A stretch of 27,665 bases of DNA from Pseudomonadota bacterium (GTDB lineage Bacteria; Pseudomonadota; Gammaproteobacteria; Halothiobacillales; Halothiobacillaceae). Positions 1-8,383 of the stretch are shown in pieces. The stretch's first letter is position 1, and every line of letters begins with the position of its first letter. Made by a program: the position numbers and the translations under genes. Where the stretch lies: NCBI GenBank assembly GCA_021795795.1, contig JAJYPA010000056.1, forward strand, positions 1 to 27,665. Direction: 5' to 3'. The notes below the pieces were generated by a model. The model was not told the origin of the DNA and did not search any database. It was given only the letters and a program-made list of their open reading frames with translations.

Positions 1-254
1 CCCTCCGCGCATAGATTCTCGGTATTCACAGCATAGCCATCCAATGCGCTTACCGGGCAAGGGGGGACGGCACAGGGCGCCAAGACCGGGTGGGCCAATA
101 CCTTGCCTAGACACGCCGCCAAAGTCAGGGTCTGTTCACGGTCGTGATCCTGATTTTGTCGAGACAAATTGGCGAAACCAAGCAAGTGCGTGATGGCCTG
201 ATCAAAGTCCAATACGGGTTCGGCTTCATCACCACGATCTGGGTAATTGCTCAT
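1..254 (-). CDS. moeA: Molybdopterin molybdenumtransferase MoeA, N-terminal part (cut by window edge)
   Basis: MoeA inserts molybdate into adenylylated molybdopterin in the last common step of molybdenum cofactor synthesis in the cytosol. Only about the first 84 codons are present, and the reading frame runs off the left edge. The translation begins MSNYPDRGDEAEPVLDFDQA and later contains PVSALDGYAV, matching the conserved (N)SAMDGYAV segment of the MoeA N-terminal domain. The start ATG (254-252) overlaps the mobA stop as ATGA, so translation is probably coupled to mobA. Residues upstream of LDGYAV fit the usual N-terminal helix of MoeA, which precedes this motif by about 60-70 residues. The identification rests on this motif and on the mobA neighbour, and the catalytic domain cannot be inspected. 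Confidence 0.88.
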   Translation of the reverse strand, partial: MSNYPDRGDEAEPVLDFDQAITHLLGFANLSRQNQDHDREQTLTLAACLGKVLAHPVLAPCAVPPCPVSALDGYAVNTENLCAE

Positions 255-919
255 GGTTCCATCGGCCCTGTTACCACTTGATCGCTTTGGAATAAGCGCT
301 CAGTAGCAAGTTGTTCCGGGGTGTTGAAGTTGATGAAGGCGTCCGGCTGATCTGAAAAGTCGACCCTTGCCGCCCGTACATCCTGCAACCATTGCCCCAG
401 TTTGAATTCACCGTTCGCCAGTGCACGACTCAGTGAAGACTGAAGACTGGTATGTAACAGGCTGAATGTTGGATGGATTCGTGTGCCATCCCAGACGACG
501 GCGGCTGGCAAGTTGGCGTCGGTGGCTGCTCTGAGCAGTCTTTTTGCCAAGTCCTGCGGTAGCAAAGGACTGTCGCAGGGTGCAATGAGCAGCCAGCAAT
601 CGTGCTTGGGATGCAGGCGGTGGAAAAATGACATGGCTGCATTGATGCCAGCCATTGGACCCTGACTGGTCATCGGATCTTGATCGTGGATGACTTCGAG
701 TCCGTACTCACCGTAATTATCTAGTTCCCGGTTGGCATTGATGACCAGTCTGTCGACCTGCGGGGCGAGTCTGTCAATAGCATGCCCCAGAAGTGTTTTC
801 CCATGGAAAGGCAGCAATCCCTTCTCACAGCCACCCATGCGCAGTCCTCGCCCACCAGCGAGAACGACTCCGATAATCCGTGGAGGTTGAGTGCTTTCAC
901 AGTACTGCATTAATGCCAT
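251..919 (-). CDS. mobA: Molybdenum cofactor guanylyltransferase MobA
   Basis: MobA transfers GMP from GTP to molybdenum cofactor, giving the MGD form used by DMSO-reductase-family enzymes. The 222-aa product is slightly longer than E. coli MobA (about 194 aa). It has the nucleotide-binding loop LAGGRGLRMGG at residues 20-30 followed by a Lys at 33, then DQDPMTSQGPMAGI around 79-92, and APCDSPLLP with Asp116, the likely metal ligand. The usual MGG-x-DKG reads MGGCEKG here, so the Asp before the Lys is Glu. The start at 919 is preceded by AGGTGA at suitable spacing. It overlaps moeA by 4 bp downstream and lies 91 bp after the fructosamine-kinase-like gene on the same strand, so mobA-moeA form a cofactor operon. 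Confidence 0.95.
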   Translation of the reverse strand: MALMQYCESTQPPRIIGVVLAGGRGLRMGGCEKGLLPFHGKTLLGHAIDRLAPQVDRLVINANRELDNYGEYGLEVIHDQDPMTSQGPMAGINAAMSFFHRLHPKHDCWLLIAPCDSPLLPQDLAKRLLRAATDANLPAAVVWDGTRIHPTFSLLHTSLQSSLSRALANGEFKLGQWLQDVRAARVDFSDQPDAFINFNTPEQLATERLFQSDQVVTGPMEP

Positions 920-1010
920 GTTCAGGCGATCACCTTAGCTGTGGCCATGGACGTTGCATCTCAGGATTTCTGCCCGGCGGTTGGCTCAGATCTGCGTCTG
1001 AATTCATGTA

Positions 1011-1904
1011 CTAGCTCACTTCTGCCAAAAGTTGTCGAATCATCCGTTCAGCCTGTTGTCCGTAGCCACCACCAAACAGGTTGAAATGGTTGAGTATGTG
1101 ATACAGGTTATACAGGTTTCTACGTTGCGCGTAACCAACATCCAGCGGCCAGACCGATTCGTAGGCTTGTCGTGCCCGGTGCGAGAAACCACCGAACAGT
1201 TCCGTCATGGCAATTTCGGCTTCGCGATCGGCGTAGTAAACGGCGGGATCAAACAATACCGGGGTGCCATCGTGAAGAAACCCGTGGTTTCCGCCCCATA
1301 AGTCACCGTGGATGAGCGATGGGGTGGGACGGTAATCGGTGAAAAATAGATTGAGTTTGTCCATCAATCGGTAACCCGCCTCGCGTGTAGCAGCCGGGAG
1401 ACCTCGAGATTCAGCCCAGTCCAATTGCGGTTTGAGTCTGTGGTTTGCAAAGAAATCCGGCCAATTCCTTTCCCAGACGTTGTGCTGAGGCGAGGCGCCG
1501 ATGAAGTTGTCCTGATTGAGGCCAAAGGCGTGTGCGCCTTGTCTGTGCAGTGTGGCGATCTGCTCACCTAAGGCTTCTTCTGCTCGGCTTCCGCTTGAAT
1601 TGGAGGATATATCCAGCCATTCCATAAGCAAGAATGCCTGTTGATCGATTACGCCAGTAAATGCGTCATTCGGGACGCGAATTTGGGGTGCCAGCAAATT
1701 GAGTCCATCTACTTCGGCTGAGAAATTGGCGGCGGAATCAAGCGTATTGATTTTGAGGAATAAATGCCCCTTATCTGTTTGCAGGCATACAGCGTGATGA
1801 ATACTGCCACCACCTACTGTTTGCATCGAGAACAGTCGCCGACCGGCGTAGGGATGTGTGGCCGGGATGTGCTCAAGTAGATGCTGGATGGTGCGGTCAG
1901 ACAT
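1011..1904 (-). CDS. Fructosamine/ketosamine-3-kinase family protein
   Basis: This is a member of the FN3K/YniA family of aminoglycoside-phosphotransferase-like kinases, which phosphorylate protein- or amino-acid-bound ketosamines and so repair early glycation damage. The kinase signature LIHGDLWGGNHG lies near residues 197-208 and the metal-binding FDP near 218-220. The family-typical DNFIG is at 132-136, and YADREAEIAMTELFGGF follows the FDP motif as in YniA. I place the start at the Met of MSDRTIQ (1904), giving 297 aa, which matches the usual length of about 290. The frame stays open to 2003, and an alternative Met at 1931 exists, but that extension does not resemble the family. The physiological substrate in bacteria is uncertain. 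The next gene on the strand is mobA, without an obvious functional link. Confidence 0.9.
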   Translation of the reverse strand: MSDRTIQHLLEHIPATHPYAGRRLFSMQTVGGGSIHHAVCLQTDKGHLFLKINTLDSAANFSAEVDGLNLLAPQIRVPNDAFTGVIDQQAFLLMEWLDISSNSSGSRAEEALGEQIATLHRQGAHAFGLNQDNFIGASPQHNVWERNWPDFFANHRLKPQLDWAESRGLPAATREAGYRLMDKLNLFFTDYRPTPSLIHGDLWGGNHGFLHDGTPVLFDPAVYYADREAEIAMTELFGGFSHRARQAYESVWPLDVGYAQRRNLYNLYHILNHFNLFGGGYGQQAERMIRQLLAEVS

Positions 1905-2094
1905 TTTCAATTGCTGCCTGCCCCCGTTCATACCAATTTCAGAACGTTTCGTTCGATCATCATGTTCAAACAATTCCGGCCGTGTTTCTCTTCGCAGATA
2001 CAATTTGAGCTCAGGCTGGAGATTATCACAGCAGATTTATCCAGAGGTACCCCGAAAAACCTTTCAAGGTTCTCATAGGTCAAAATCGCTCAGA

Positions 2095-2403
2095 TCAATG
2101 ACCTCGGCCCCCCATGCCGCCACGACTCATACTGCCACTTCCATAACGATACTGTTGCTGGATTCCAGTGCCCTTGCCCTGAGACTGCCTGTTCATGCTT
2201 CTGGATTCGTGTTCATTCCGGTTGTTCAGACGCTCGAAATCGGCAGCATTCGGCGCCTGACGTTGCTGTGACTGAACCTGCTCTTGGTTCATGGTGTGTA
2301 CGGTTGACTGGGTGGGAGTCAGGGTATCGGCCCATGTTTGGGATGAGAGGGCAGCAATGCCAATCAGAATACTGCCGATTAATGTTGTTTTGGTGGCGCG
2401 CAT
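2095..2403 (-). CDS. Small secreted/periplasmic protein, unknown function
   Basis: I do not recognise a family. The 102-aa product begins with a Sec signal peptide: MRATK, then the hydrophobic stretch LIGSILIGIAALSS, with a probable cleavage after QTWA. The mature part is very polar, rich in Gln, Asn, Arg, Ser and Gly. It has NEHESRSMNRQ in the middle and a Gly/Met/Arg tail (SMSRGGMGGRGH), so it is probably largely disordered. The ATG at 2403 is chosen because it follows a strong AAGGAGA ribosome binding site and puts the signal peptide at the N-terminus; the frame extends to 2445 without signal. The upstream 97 bp contain a tandem GTAAC repeat (see 2467-2486). A stress-responsive periplasmic role is only a guess from that context. 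Confidence 0.75.
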   Translation of the reverse strand: MRATKTTLIGSILIGIAALSSQTWADTLTPTQSTVHTMNQEQVQSQQRQAPNAADFERLNNRNEHESRSMNRQSQGKGTGIQQQYRYGSGSMSRGGMGGRGH

Positions 2404-2466
2404 CTTGTTTCTCCTTCGTTTATGGAAGGGGCAGTGTGCCGCCAAGTCATTGCGAGGCTATTGCCG

Positions 2467-2486
2467 AACTGTTACCAACTGTTACC
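2467..2486 (-). promoter_or_regulatory. Tandem 10-bp direct repeat, possible OmpR/CpxR-type regulator site
   Basis: Read on the minus strand, GGTAACAGTT occurs twice head-to-tail, giving GTAAC-N5-GTAAC, about 65-85 bp upstream of the small secreted protein start. Winged-helix response regulators of the OmpR/PhoB/CpxR family bind 10-bp-spaced direct repeats, and the CpxR box is GTAAA-N5-GTAAA. The repeat is seen directly. The regulator assignment is inference, and no convincing -35/-10 pair was found with it. Confidence 0.3.
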
Positions 2487-2499
2487 ACAGGATTCAATT

Positions 2500-3273
2500 T
2501 TAAACGTCGGATATACCTCTATATTTCAAATGGGTATGCCATCTTTGCCAATCCGGCATGAATTGGTCCATGAGGGTATAAAACCGGGCGTTATGGTGCC
2601 GTTCGTGGAGATGAACGAGTTCGTGCACAAGGACCATATCGATGCAGCCTGCCGGCATATGTATGAGTTCGAGATTCAGCCAGATTCGTTTATCGCGGAT
2701 ATTGCAGCTGCCCCAGCGAGTCTTCATCTGTTTGATCCCGATGAAATTGATCCCGACACCGATTTTTTCGCACCAATGCGGCAAACGAGTCGTGAGATAG
2801 TCCTGAAGCGTGACCCTTAACTGTTGCGTGATCGCCTCGTGCAGTTGGGTTTGACTCAAGGCATTTGCACGCGTAAAGACCTGTACCGTTCCATTGTCGA
2901 TCAGCGTCTGATTCCGTTTGGAATTGGGATGAACACTGATGAGGTGATCCTGATCGAACAGGCGAATGGTTGAACCGTCTGAGATCGCATCAGAACGGAG
3001 TTGAAGGGCTCTTTGCGATTTGATCTGGGTTTGCTTTTGGAGAATCCAGTCCTGCTTTTCCAGCAGAATCCGGTGGATCAGAGGTAAGGCGATATGGTGG
3101 GGCGCGCTAACCTGTAGTAGTGCATCCGCGCGCCCGATGCTTAGATACACGCCTTTGATCGCCTTGCGGGTAAGCTTGAACGCCATGCCAGTCTCTGGCA
3201 GAAGTTCGTCGGTGATTACCACCTTGGGCCGCGTCTGCACGTTCGGCGGACGCCTCCGACCCAGACCGAACAT
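2500..3273 (-). CDS. YgjP-family (DUF45/WLM-like) zinc metallopeptidase-domain protein
   Basis: A 257-aa cytosolic protein of the YgjP/DUF45 family, a predicted gluzincin-type metal-dependent hydrolase. It has the zinc motif HELVH at 217-221 with a third His at about 226-227 (HERHH). It also carries the family signature MKTRWGSCN at 183-191, and the C-terminal FMPDWQRW-HTHLK that follows the active site in YgjP. There is no signal peptide. The ATG at 3273 has an AGGA site 7 nt upstream. The gene starts 21 bp after the pepA stop on the same strand, so pepA and this gene are probably cotranscribed, suggesting a proteolysis-related pair. The biochemical substrate of the family is not established, and the N-terminal 30 residues are variable. 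Confidence 0.9.
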   Translation of the reverse strand: MFGLGRRRPPNVQTRPKVVITDELLPETGMAFKLTRKAIKGVYLSIGRADALLQVSAPHHIALPLIHRILLEKQDWILQKQTQIKSQRALQLRSDAISDGSTIRLFDQDHLISVHPNSKRNQTLIDNGTVQVFTRANALSQTQLHEAITQQLRVTLQDYLTTRLPHWCEKIGVGINFIGIKQMKTRWGSCNIRDKRIWLNLELIHMPAGCIDMVLVHELVHLHERHHNARFYTLMDQFMPDWQRWHTHLKYRGISDV

Positions 3274-3294
3274 GCTTGATTCCTGGCGCCTTAA

Positions 3295-4815
3295 TTATTT
3301 GATTTGGCTCTGGGCGTTGGCTCTGGCCCGCTTGAGCAGGAATTCGCTAAGCAAAGCTACCGGCCTACCGGTGGCGCCCTTGTTATCGCCTGTTACCCAG
3401 GCCGTACCGGCGATGTCGAGGTGTGCCCAACGGTAGTCCTTGGTGAAGCGGGAGAGGAAAGCGGCGGCTGTGAGTGCACCGCCTTCGCGACCGCCGATAT
3501 TCGCCATATCGGCAAAGTTGCTCTTGAGCTGCGGTTGGTAGTCATCCCATAAAGGCAGTTCCCACACCCGGTCATTACTGATTTCACCGGCCTTGGTGAT
3601 TTCCTGGGCCAGGGCGCGGGTGTTGCTGAACAATCCACTCGGCACACGACCCAGCGCAATGACACAGGCGCCGGTCAGGGTCGCCATGTCGATGACGACA
3701 TCGGGTTTGAAGCGTTTGGCATAGGTGAGCGCGTCGCACAGAATCAGTCGGCCTTCAGCATCGGTATTCAACACCTCGATTGTCTGACCGGACATGCTCT
3801 TGATGATGTCGCCCGGTTTCAATGCGTTGCCGTCGGGCATGTTTTCGACCGTGGGCACCAAACCCACGACATTGATCGGCAGCTTCAATTCCGCCACGAT
3901 CGAGATCAAACCGATGACAGCCGCAGCGCCGGCCATGTCGTATTTCATCTGATCCATATCGAGACCAGGCTTGAGCGAGATGCCGCCTGTGTCGAACGTT
4001 ACCCCTTTACCAACCAGTACGATGGGTTCTTCGTCATCACGACCGCCCATGTGCTCCATGATGATGAATTTGGGTGCTTCCACACTGCCCTTGGCGACTG
4101 CGAGCAGGGCATTCATTCCCAAGGCTTCCATGCGGGACTGATCCAACACTTCAACAGCAAGATGCGGATGGGTTTCCATCAACTTGCGGGCCTGATCGGC
4201 AAGCGCCGTTGGTGTGCAGAGGTTCGGCGGGAGGTTGGCCAGATTCTTGGTGAGGTGAATCCCCGAGCTGATGGCCATGGCTTCGCGCACGTGGTTTTCC
4301 GCTTCAAGCAGGCCGCGACGACTGGGTGTGATGAAGGTGACCTTGCGCAGCGGGCGGCGTGGTCCCGGTTCCGGCGTCGATTTGAACTGGTCGAAGCGGT
4401 AAACGGCGGCATCAATGGCCAGTACGCTTTGGCGGAGAATCTGTTCGAATTCGACACCTTTGATGTCGATGTCGGTCAGGTGGCTGACGCACTCGGTCGT
4501 GCCACGATAGTGCAATGCCTTGACGGCCGCGGTAGTGGCCTTGTTCAGGGCATTGAGGTCAAATTCACGCTCTTTGCCCAGCCCGACCAGCAAGACGCGT
4601 TCGGCCTGAATGTTCGGTACGCCATGGATCAGCAACGTGTCGCCCAGTTCACCTTCCATGTCCCCACGACGGGTAATGGCACTGAGGTGGCCATCGCTGG
4701 CCTTGTCGATGGTCTCTGCCGCATCTGATAATTTTCTGGCTTCAAAAACGCCGACAATCAGGCAGGAAGATCGCTGTTTTTCCGGTGCGCCACTTTTGAC
4801 TGAAAATTCCAACAC
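3295..4815 (-). CDS. pepA: Cytosol (leucyl) aminopeptidase PepA
   Basis: An M17 di-metal leucine aminopeptidase, hexameric in the family, which trims N-terminal residues from peptides. In some gammaproteobacteria PepA also acts as a DNA-binding accessory factor for Xer recombination. Alignment by eye to E. coli PepA is near full length (about 505 versus 503 aa). The first metal/catalytic segment VGKGVTFDTGGISLKPG and the signature NTDAEGRL are both intact, as are NFADMANIGGREGG and the C-terminal HLDIAGTAW. No ATG fits the start. AGGAG precedes GTG (4815) by 7 nt, and the next codon is TTG (4812), which aligns with the E. coli Met1 (EFSVKSG follows). Initiation is therefore at one of two non-AUG codons. 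A divergent small membrane protein gene begins about 135 bp away. Confidence 0.96.
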   Translation of the reverse strand: MLEFSVKSGAPEKQRSSCLIVGVFEARKLSDAAETIDKASDGHLSAITRRGDMEGELGDTLLIHGVPNIQAERVLLVGLGKEREFDLNALNKATTAAVKALHYRGTTECVSHLTDIDIKGVEFEQILRQSVLAIDAAVYRFDQFKSTPEPGPRRPLRKVTFITPSRRGLLEAENHVREAMAISSGIHLTKNLANLPPNLCTPTALADQARKLMETHPHLAVEVLDQSRMEALGMNALLAVAKGSVEAPKFIIMEHMGGRDDEEPIVLVGKGVTFDTGGISLKPGLDMDQMKYDMAGAAAVIGLISIVAELKLPINVVGLVPTVENMPDGNALKPGDIIKSMSGQTIEVLNTDAEGRLILCDALTYAKRFKPDVVIDMATLTGACVIALGRVPSGLFSNTRALAQEITKAGEISNDRVWELPLWDDYQPQLKSNFADMANIGGREGGALTAAAFLSRFTKDYRWAHLDIAGTAWVTGDNKGATGRPVALLSEFLLKRARANAQSQIK

Positions 4816-4951
4816 GGCAAAGCTCCTGTAAACTGAGGGTGGAAACGTCGATTCTATCAGATTGAGCCGCTCTATCGTGGTATCGTGAACGAAACCGGCG
4901 GTAGAACTGTCACAGACATACCCTTTATAGATTTTGAGCAGGAAAACGGTC

Positions 4952-5239
4952 ATGAATCCACAACAAGACGATCCCAGGGAAGAATTCGAGCCGGGCGTGG
5001 AAAACCCGCATCGCTTTGAACCTAAATATGCCAAATCGGGTATCGGGCAGTTTTCTAAGGTTCTTATCGTGGTGGGGGCTATCATGACCACCATCGGTGT
5101 GATTGGCGGCTTCAGTGCCATGTTCCTGATGAAGGACGGCAGCCACTCGGTGTTTCTCGATCTCTTGATGCTGGCACCGCTCGGTTTTCTGATGGCGTTT
5201 ACCGGCATTACCGGTTGGGTCATCAGTGGTGGGAAGTAA
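4952..5239 (+). CDS. Small inner-membrane protein, unknown function
   Basis: A 95-aa protein with no family that I recognise. The first 33 residues are charged and Pro-rich (MNPQQDDPREEFEPGVENPH). Two hydrophobic segments follow, at roughly 36-59 (VLIVVGAIMTTIGVIGGFSA) and 70-92 (LLMLAPLGFLMAFTGITGWV), separated by a short KDGSHS loop. A two-helix hairpin in the inner membrane with both ends cytosolic is the simplest topology. The ATG at 4952 is preferred over a TTG six codons earlier because an AGGA lies upstream at usable spacing. It is divergent from pepA and convergent with the NlpC/P60 gene. The composition and length of the frame support a real gene, but nothing in the sequence gives a function. 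Confidence 0.7.
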   Translation: MNPQQDDPREEFEPGVENPHRFEPKYAKSGIGQFSKVLIVVGAIMTTIGVIGGFSAMFLMKDGSHSVFLDLLMLAPLGFLMAFTGITGWVISGGK

Positions 5240-5303
5240 GTTTGCTTTTATTAAGGTGCAAACAGAGTGTCCACAAGACAGCGAAAAAATCGAGTACCCG
5301 GTT

Positions 5304-5969
5304 CTATTGAGCGTTCAGCGCATTTAGATCGGCAGTATCGAATTTTCGCGCACCCGGAACGCGCCCGGCTCCTACAAAGTGTTTACGCCAATAAGCGGTG
5401 TTCAGCTGCGCAAAGGTAACTTGCTCCCCCTTTCTGGGTGCATGGATGAACCGATTGTCACCAATATAAATCCCGACATGATCAATCTTGCGACTACGGA
5501 TCTTGAAGAACAGCAGATCACCAGGTTTTAGATCCGAACGTGCAATACGTTGGGTGAACGCGTACTGGTCGCGTGAAGTCCGGGGGATGTCGATGTCCGC
5601 CTTCCCGTAAACGAAACGGGTCAGCCCGCTGCAGTCAAAACCTTGTGTCTGCGATTTTCCGCCCCATTGATATGCTGTGCCGAGCTGGCTGATTGCCTGC
5701 AGAATGGCCTGTGTCGCAGCCGTTCGTACACCGTTTGGATCATCGATGGCCTTGATCGGTTCCGAAGGGAGTTTAGGGCTTAACGAGCTGTTTTTGAAAC
5801 TGTAATTATCATCTTCGCTTTGGGTCACGGTATTAACCCAACCCGAGTCGTTGCGCGCGTGATTGCCGTCATCATTCGGGAGCGTAGTACAGCCACCCAT
5901 GCCGAAAGCAGCAGAAACAACCAACCCAAGAGTGGGCAACAAATGCTTCCGTGTGTTCGTACCATCCAT
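5304..5969 (-). CDS. NlpC/P60-family cell-wall peptidase, probable lipoprotein
   Basis: A predicted D,L-endopeptidase (Spr/MepS-like) cutting peptidoglycan stem peptides in the periplasm. The 221-aa product starts with a short basic region, a hydrophobic segment (LLPTLGLVVSAAFGMGG) and Cys27. This looks like a lipobox, though MGGC is not the best consensus. The C-terminal NlpC/P60 domain has the catalytic Cys113 in FDCSGLTRFVYG, His164 in HVGIYIG and a third polar residue, His176, in FIHAPR. GTAYQWGG precedes it, as usual. The start at 5969 lies 4 bp after the rlmKL stop without a clear ribosome binding site, suggesting translation coupled to rlmKL. The frame is open further upstream inside rlmKL, but that part has no signal-sequence character. 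Confidence 0.92.
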   Translation of the reverse strand: MDGTNTRKHLLPTLGLVVSAAFGMGGCTTLPNDDGNHARNDSGWVNTVTQSEDDNYSFKNSSLSPKLPSEPIKAIDDPNGVRTAATQAILQAISQLGTAYQWGGKSQTQGFDCSGLTRFVYGKADIDIPRTSRDQYAFTQRIARSDLKPGDLLFFKIRSRKIDHVGIYIGDNRFIHAPRKGEQVTFAQLNTAYWRKHFVGAGRVPGARKFDTADLNALNAQ

Positions 5970-5973
5970 CGCG

Positions 5974-8241
5974 TTACGCGTCGTCACGGTGTCGAATTTC
6001 GAAGACACTGCGTCGATTCGGCGTGCGGGCAAAGTCACTTGGCAATGTTTTTCTTGATAAGTCATTGATTCTGAATTCGTCCAGCAATATAGGTGACAAT
6101 GTAAAGCCTTTTAGATTATTTGAAAAGATTAAATTGCCATCGTCAGTTAATAGGTGCATACAACTGCGCACGATGAATTCTTGGTCTCGTTGAATATCCA
6201 GGGTGTCCTGCATGGCTTTTGAATTGGAGAATGTCGGCGGGTCACAGAAAATGACATCGAATCGTTCGGGTTGATAGATGGTATTGCTGCGCTGTTCGAG
6301 CCAGTCGAGCACATCGGCGCGAATCAGGCTGTGTTCCGTGCCCACCTTGAGATTGTTCAATGCAAAATTTCGCTCGGCCCAGTCGAGATAGGTGTTCGAT
6401 AAATCAATCGAAACGGTGCGACTGGCGCCCTGATGTGCGGCACGAACCGATGCGGTTGCGGTATAGCAGAACAGATTGAGCAGTTTCTTCCCGCGCGACA
6501 GCTCCGCGACGTGGTTGCGTACCAAGCGGTGATCCAGAAATAGCCCTGTATCCAGATAGTCGGTGAGATTCACCCAGAGACGAGTGCCGCCTTCGTGAAC
6601 CACGCGTTCCAGGCGCTCTTGGGTGATCTTCTGATATTGTTCTGCGCCGGTCTGGCGCTTGCGTTGCCGCACGACACTATGGTTTTCTGCCAGACCGAGA
6701 TTCTCGATGACCTGTTCGACAATGATCGATAAGCGTGCACGGGCGAGTTGCGGATCGATTTTGTTCGGTGCCCGGTATTCTTGTATGTCTGCCCAGGTTT
6801 CACCGGCCTCATCGCGATAGAGATCAATCGCACAGTTGAAGTCCGGCAGATCGGCGTCATAGACGCGAAAACAGCACCAGTCCTCACGTTCCGCCAGTTT
6901 CTTCAGGTGGCGGTAATTTTTTTGCAGGCGATTGGCAAAAGGTGCGGCATCGACCAGTGCTCTTGCCTGTTCGGCTGCGGCACATAACCGATTGGCCAGC
7001 CCGATCGGACCGGGTGCTTCTCGTCTGGCCTTGCCATCGAAACTGCCGCGAATCATATCGATGGCAATACCGCTTTGATCCATGGGAAATACGCGCTCGT
7101 AGCGCAGCGGCCAGTTTTGCCCTTCACCCTCCGGAAGCAAGAAGGCCCAATACCAGCCATTGAAGCAGCGCTGCCATTGATCGGTCAGTACCGTCCAGTT
7201 GGATTCGCTACCGAGATCATTCATGTGATCACCGGCGACGTCCAGCCGGTGACCATAGGGCAGGTTGCTCACCACCAGTCCGCGTGTTTTGCCTTCAAAC
7301 TCGGGGGGGCAGGGGGCTTTCCACGCATCCGCCTCACGGAAAACCATCAGATGATCAACACCGGCACGTTCCGCATTGGCGCGTGCGGCGGTGATCTGCT
7401 CGATATCGATGTCCTGGCCAATCAAGGTCAACTTGTCGATGCCCTCAATCCGTTCGGGTGGATTGTCGAGCACCTGCTTTTGGGCTTGCTCCCGATGGCC
7501 CAGCCAGCCAGTTGAGCCGATGCGCTGAACGCGCAAATTCTGCGGCAAGCCCGTCAGGCGAAGGGCCGCTTCGATTAGCAGGGTGCCCGACCCGCACATC
7601 GGATCAAAAAGCGCGGCGCCAGTCTCGATTTCGGAAGCGACCAGTTGCGGCCAGCGCGCGCGCCACAACATGCCCGCGGCCAGTGTTTCCCGCAGCGGCG
7701 CCAGCCCGCCATCGGTACGATACCCACGCCGATGCAGCGAGCCGTTCGAGAGTTCAAGCGAGAGTGTGGTGTGTCCACTTGCCGTCAGGTGGCAATGCAA
7801 GCGAATGTCGGGTTGTTCGCTGTCGATCGTCGGTCGCGAGCCGGTTCGTTCACGAAACTGGTCGACAATCGCATCCTTGATGCGCGTGGCGACGAATCCT
7901 GTGTGGCGAAGTGCATCGGTTGAGCCTGTCGCGCTGATGGTGAAATAGTCTTCTGCCGCCAGATGCTTTGACCAGTCGATTTGTTGCACCAGTCGATAAA
8001 GTTCGTCCGCCGTGGCCGCCTGCCCCGTAATCAGGGTGAGGTACACGTGCCCCGCAATGAGACTGTCGCAGACAATGCGATAGGCTTGTTCTGGTGTGGC
8101 ATCAAGCAGGATACCGAAGGGACGGTCGGATACTTTGGCATCGACCAGGCTACGTATTTCTTCTGCCAGAGGCGCCTGCATGTCCGGCGCACTCACGACG
8201 GTGATCGGCCAGGATAGTGCGAAGGAGGCTAAATCGGTCAT
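5974..8241 (-). CDS. rlmL: Bifunctional 23S rRNA methyltransferase RlmKL
   Basis: The product makes m2G2445 (RlmL half) and m7G2069 (RlmK half) in 23S rRNA during large-subunit assembly. It is 755 aa, somewhat longer than E. coli RlmL (702). An N-terminal THUMP-type region comes first. The first Rossmann methyltransferase has LFDPMCGSGTLLIEAA and the catalytic-loop motif VVSNLPYG. The second has KLLNLFCYTATASVRAAHQG, then DVIFCDPPTFSNSKAM. The start is placed at ATG 8241 (MTDLASF), with GAGAGAA upstream. The open frame continues to 8556 but there reads the antisense of the GGCCCA array, which is not family sequence. The NlpC/P60 gene follows after 4 bp, and the YejF-like gene is divergent, about 140 bp away. 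Confidence 0.96.
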   Translation of the reverse strand: MTDLASFALSWPITVVSAPDMQAPLAEEIRSLVDAKVSDRPFGILLDATPEQAYRIVCDSLIAGHVYLTLITGQAATADELYRLVQQIDWSKHLAAEDYFTISATGSTDALRHTGFVATRIKDAIVDQFRERTGSRPTIDSEQPDIRLHCHLTASGHTTLSLELSNGSLHRRGYRTDGGLAPLRETLAAGMLWRARWPQLVASEIETGAALFDPMCGSGTLLIEAALRLTGLPQNLRVQRIGSTGWLGHREQAQKQVLDNPPERIEGIDKLTLIGQDIDIEQITAARANAERAGVDHLMVFREADAWKAPCPPEFEGKTRGLVVSNLPYGHRLDVAGDHMNDLGSESNWTVLTDQWQRCFNGWYWAFLLPEGEGQNWPLRYERVFPMDQSGIAIDMIRGSFDGKARREAPGPIGLANRLCAAAEQARALVDAAPFANRLQKNYRHLKKLAEREDWCCFRVYDADLPDFNCAIDLYRDEAGETWADIQEYRAPNKIDPQLARARLSIIVEQVIENLGLAENHSVVRQRKRQTGAEQYQKITQERLERVVHEGGTRLWVNLTDYLDTGLFLDHRLVRNHVAELSRGKKLLNLFCYTATASVRAAHQGASRTVSIDLSNTYLDWAERNFALNNLKVGTEHSLIRADVLDWLEQRSNTIYQPERFDVIFCDPPTFSNSKAMQDTLDIQRDQEFIVRSCMHLLTDDGNLIFSNNLKGFTLSPILLDEFRINDLSRKTLPSDFARTPNRRSVFEIRHRDDA

Positions 8242-8383
8242 GGTATTCTCTCGATAATAATCGCGTGACTGTACCGGAAAAGTGAGTTTCTTGTTGCGCC
8301 ATTTATGGGGTGGCATCGTGTTTTGGCTGATAAACTGGCCTTGAAGTTTATTGATGCAAGGTTGGTTGTCGAAGGAAGTTTGT

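Noticed and set aside
4051..4728. 225-codon open frame on the plus strand
   Set aside because: It lies antisense to pepA, which is certain. It has no recognisable domain, and GC-rich codon structure keeps the opposite frame open.
5240..5263. GTTTGC/GCAAAC hairpin after the small membrane protein gene
   Set aside because: The 12-nt loop, AT-rich stem and lack of a T run make it too weak to call a terminator.
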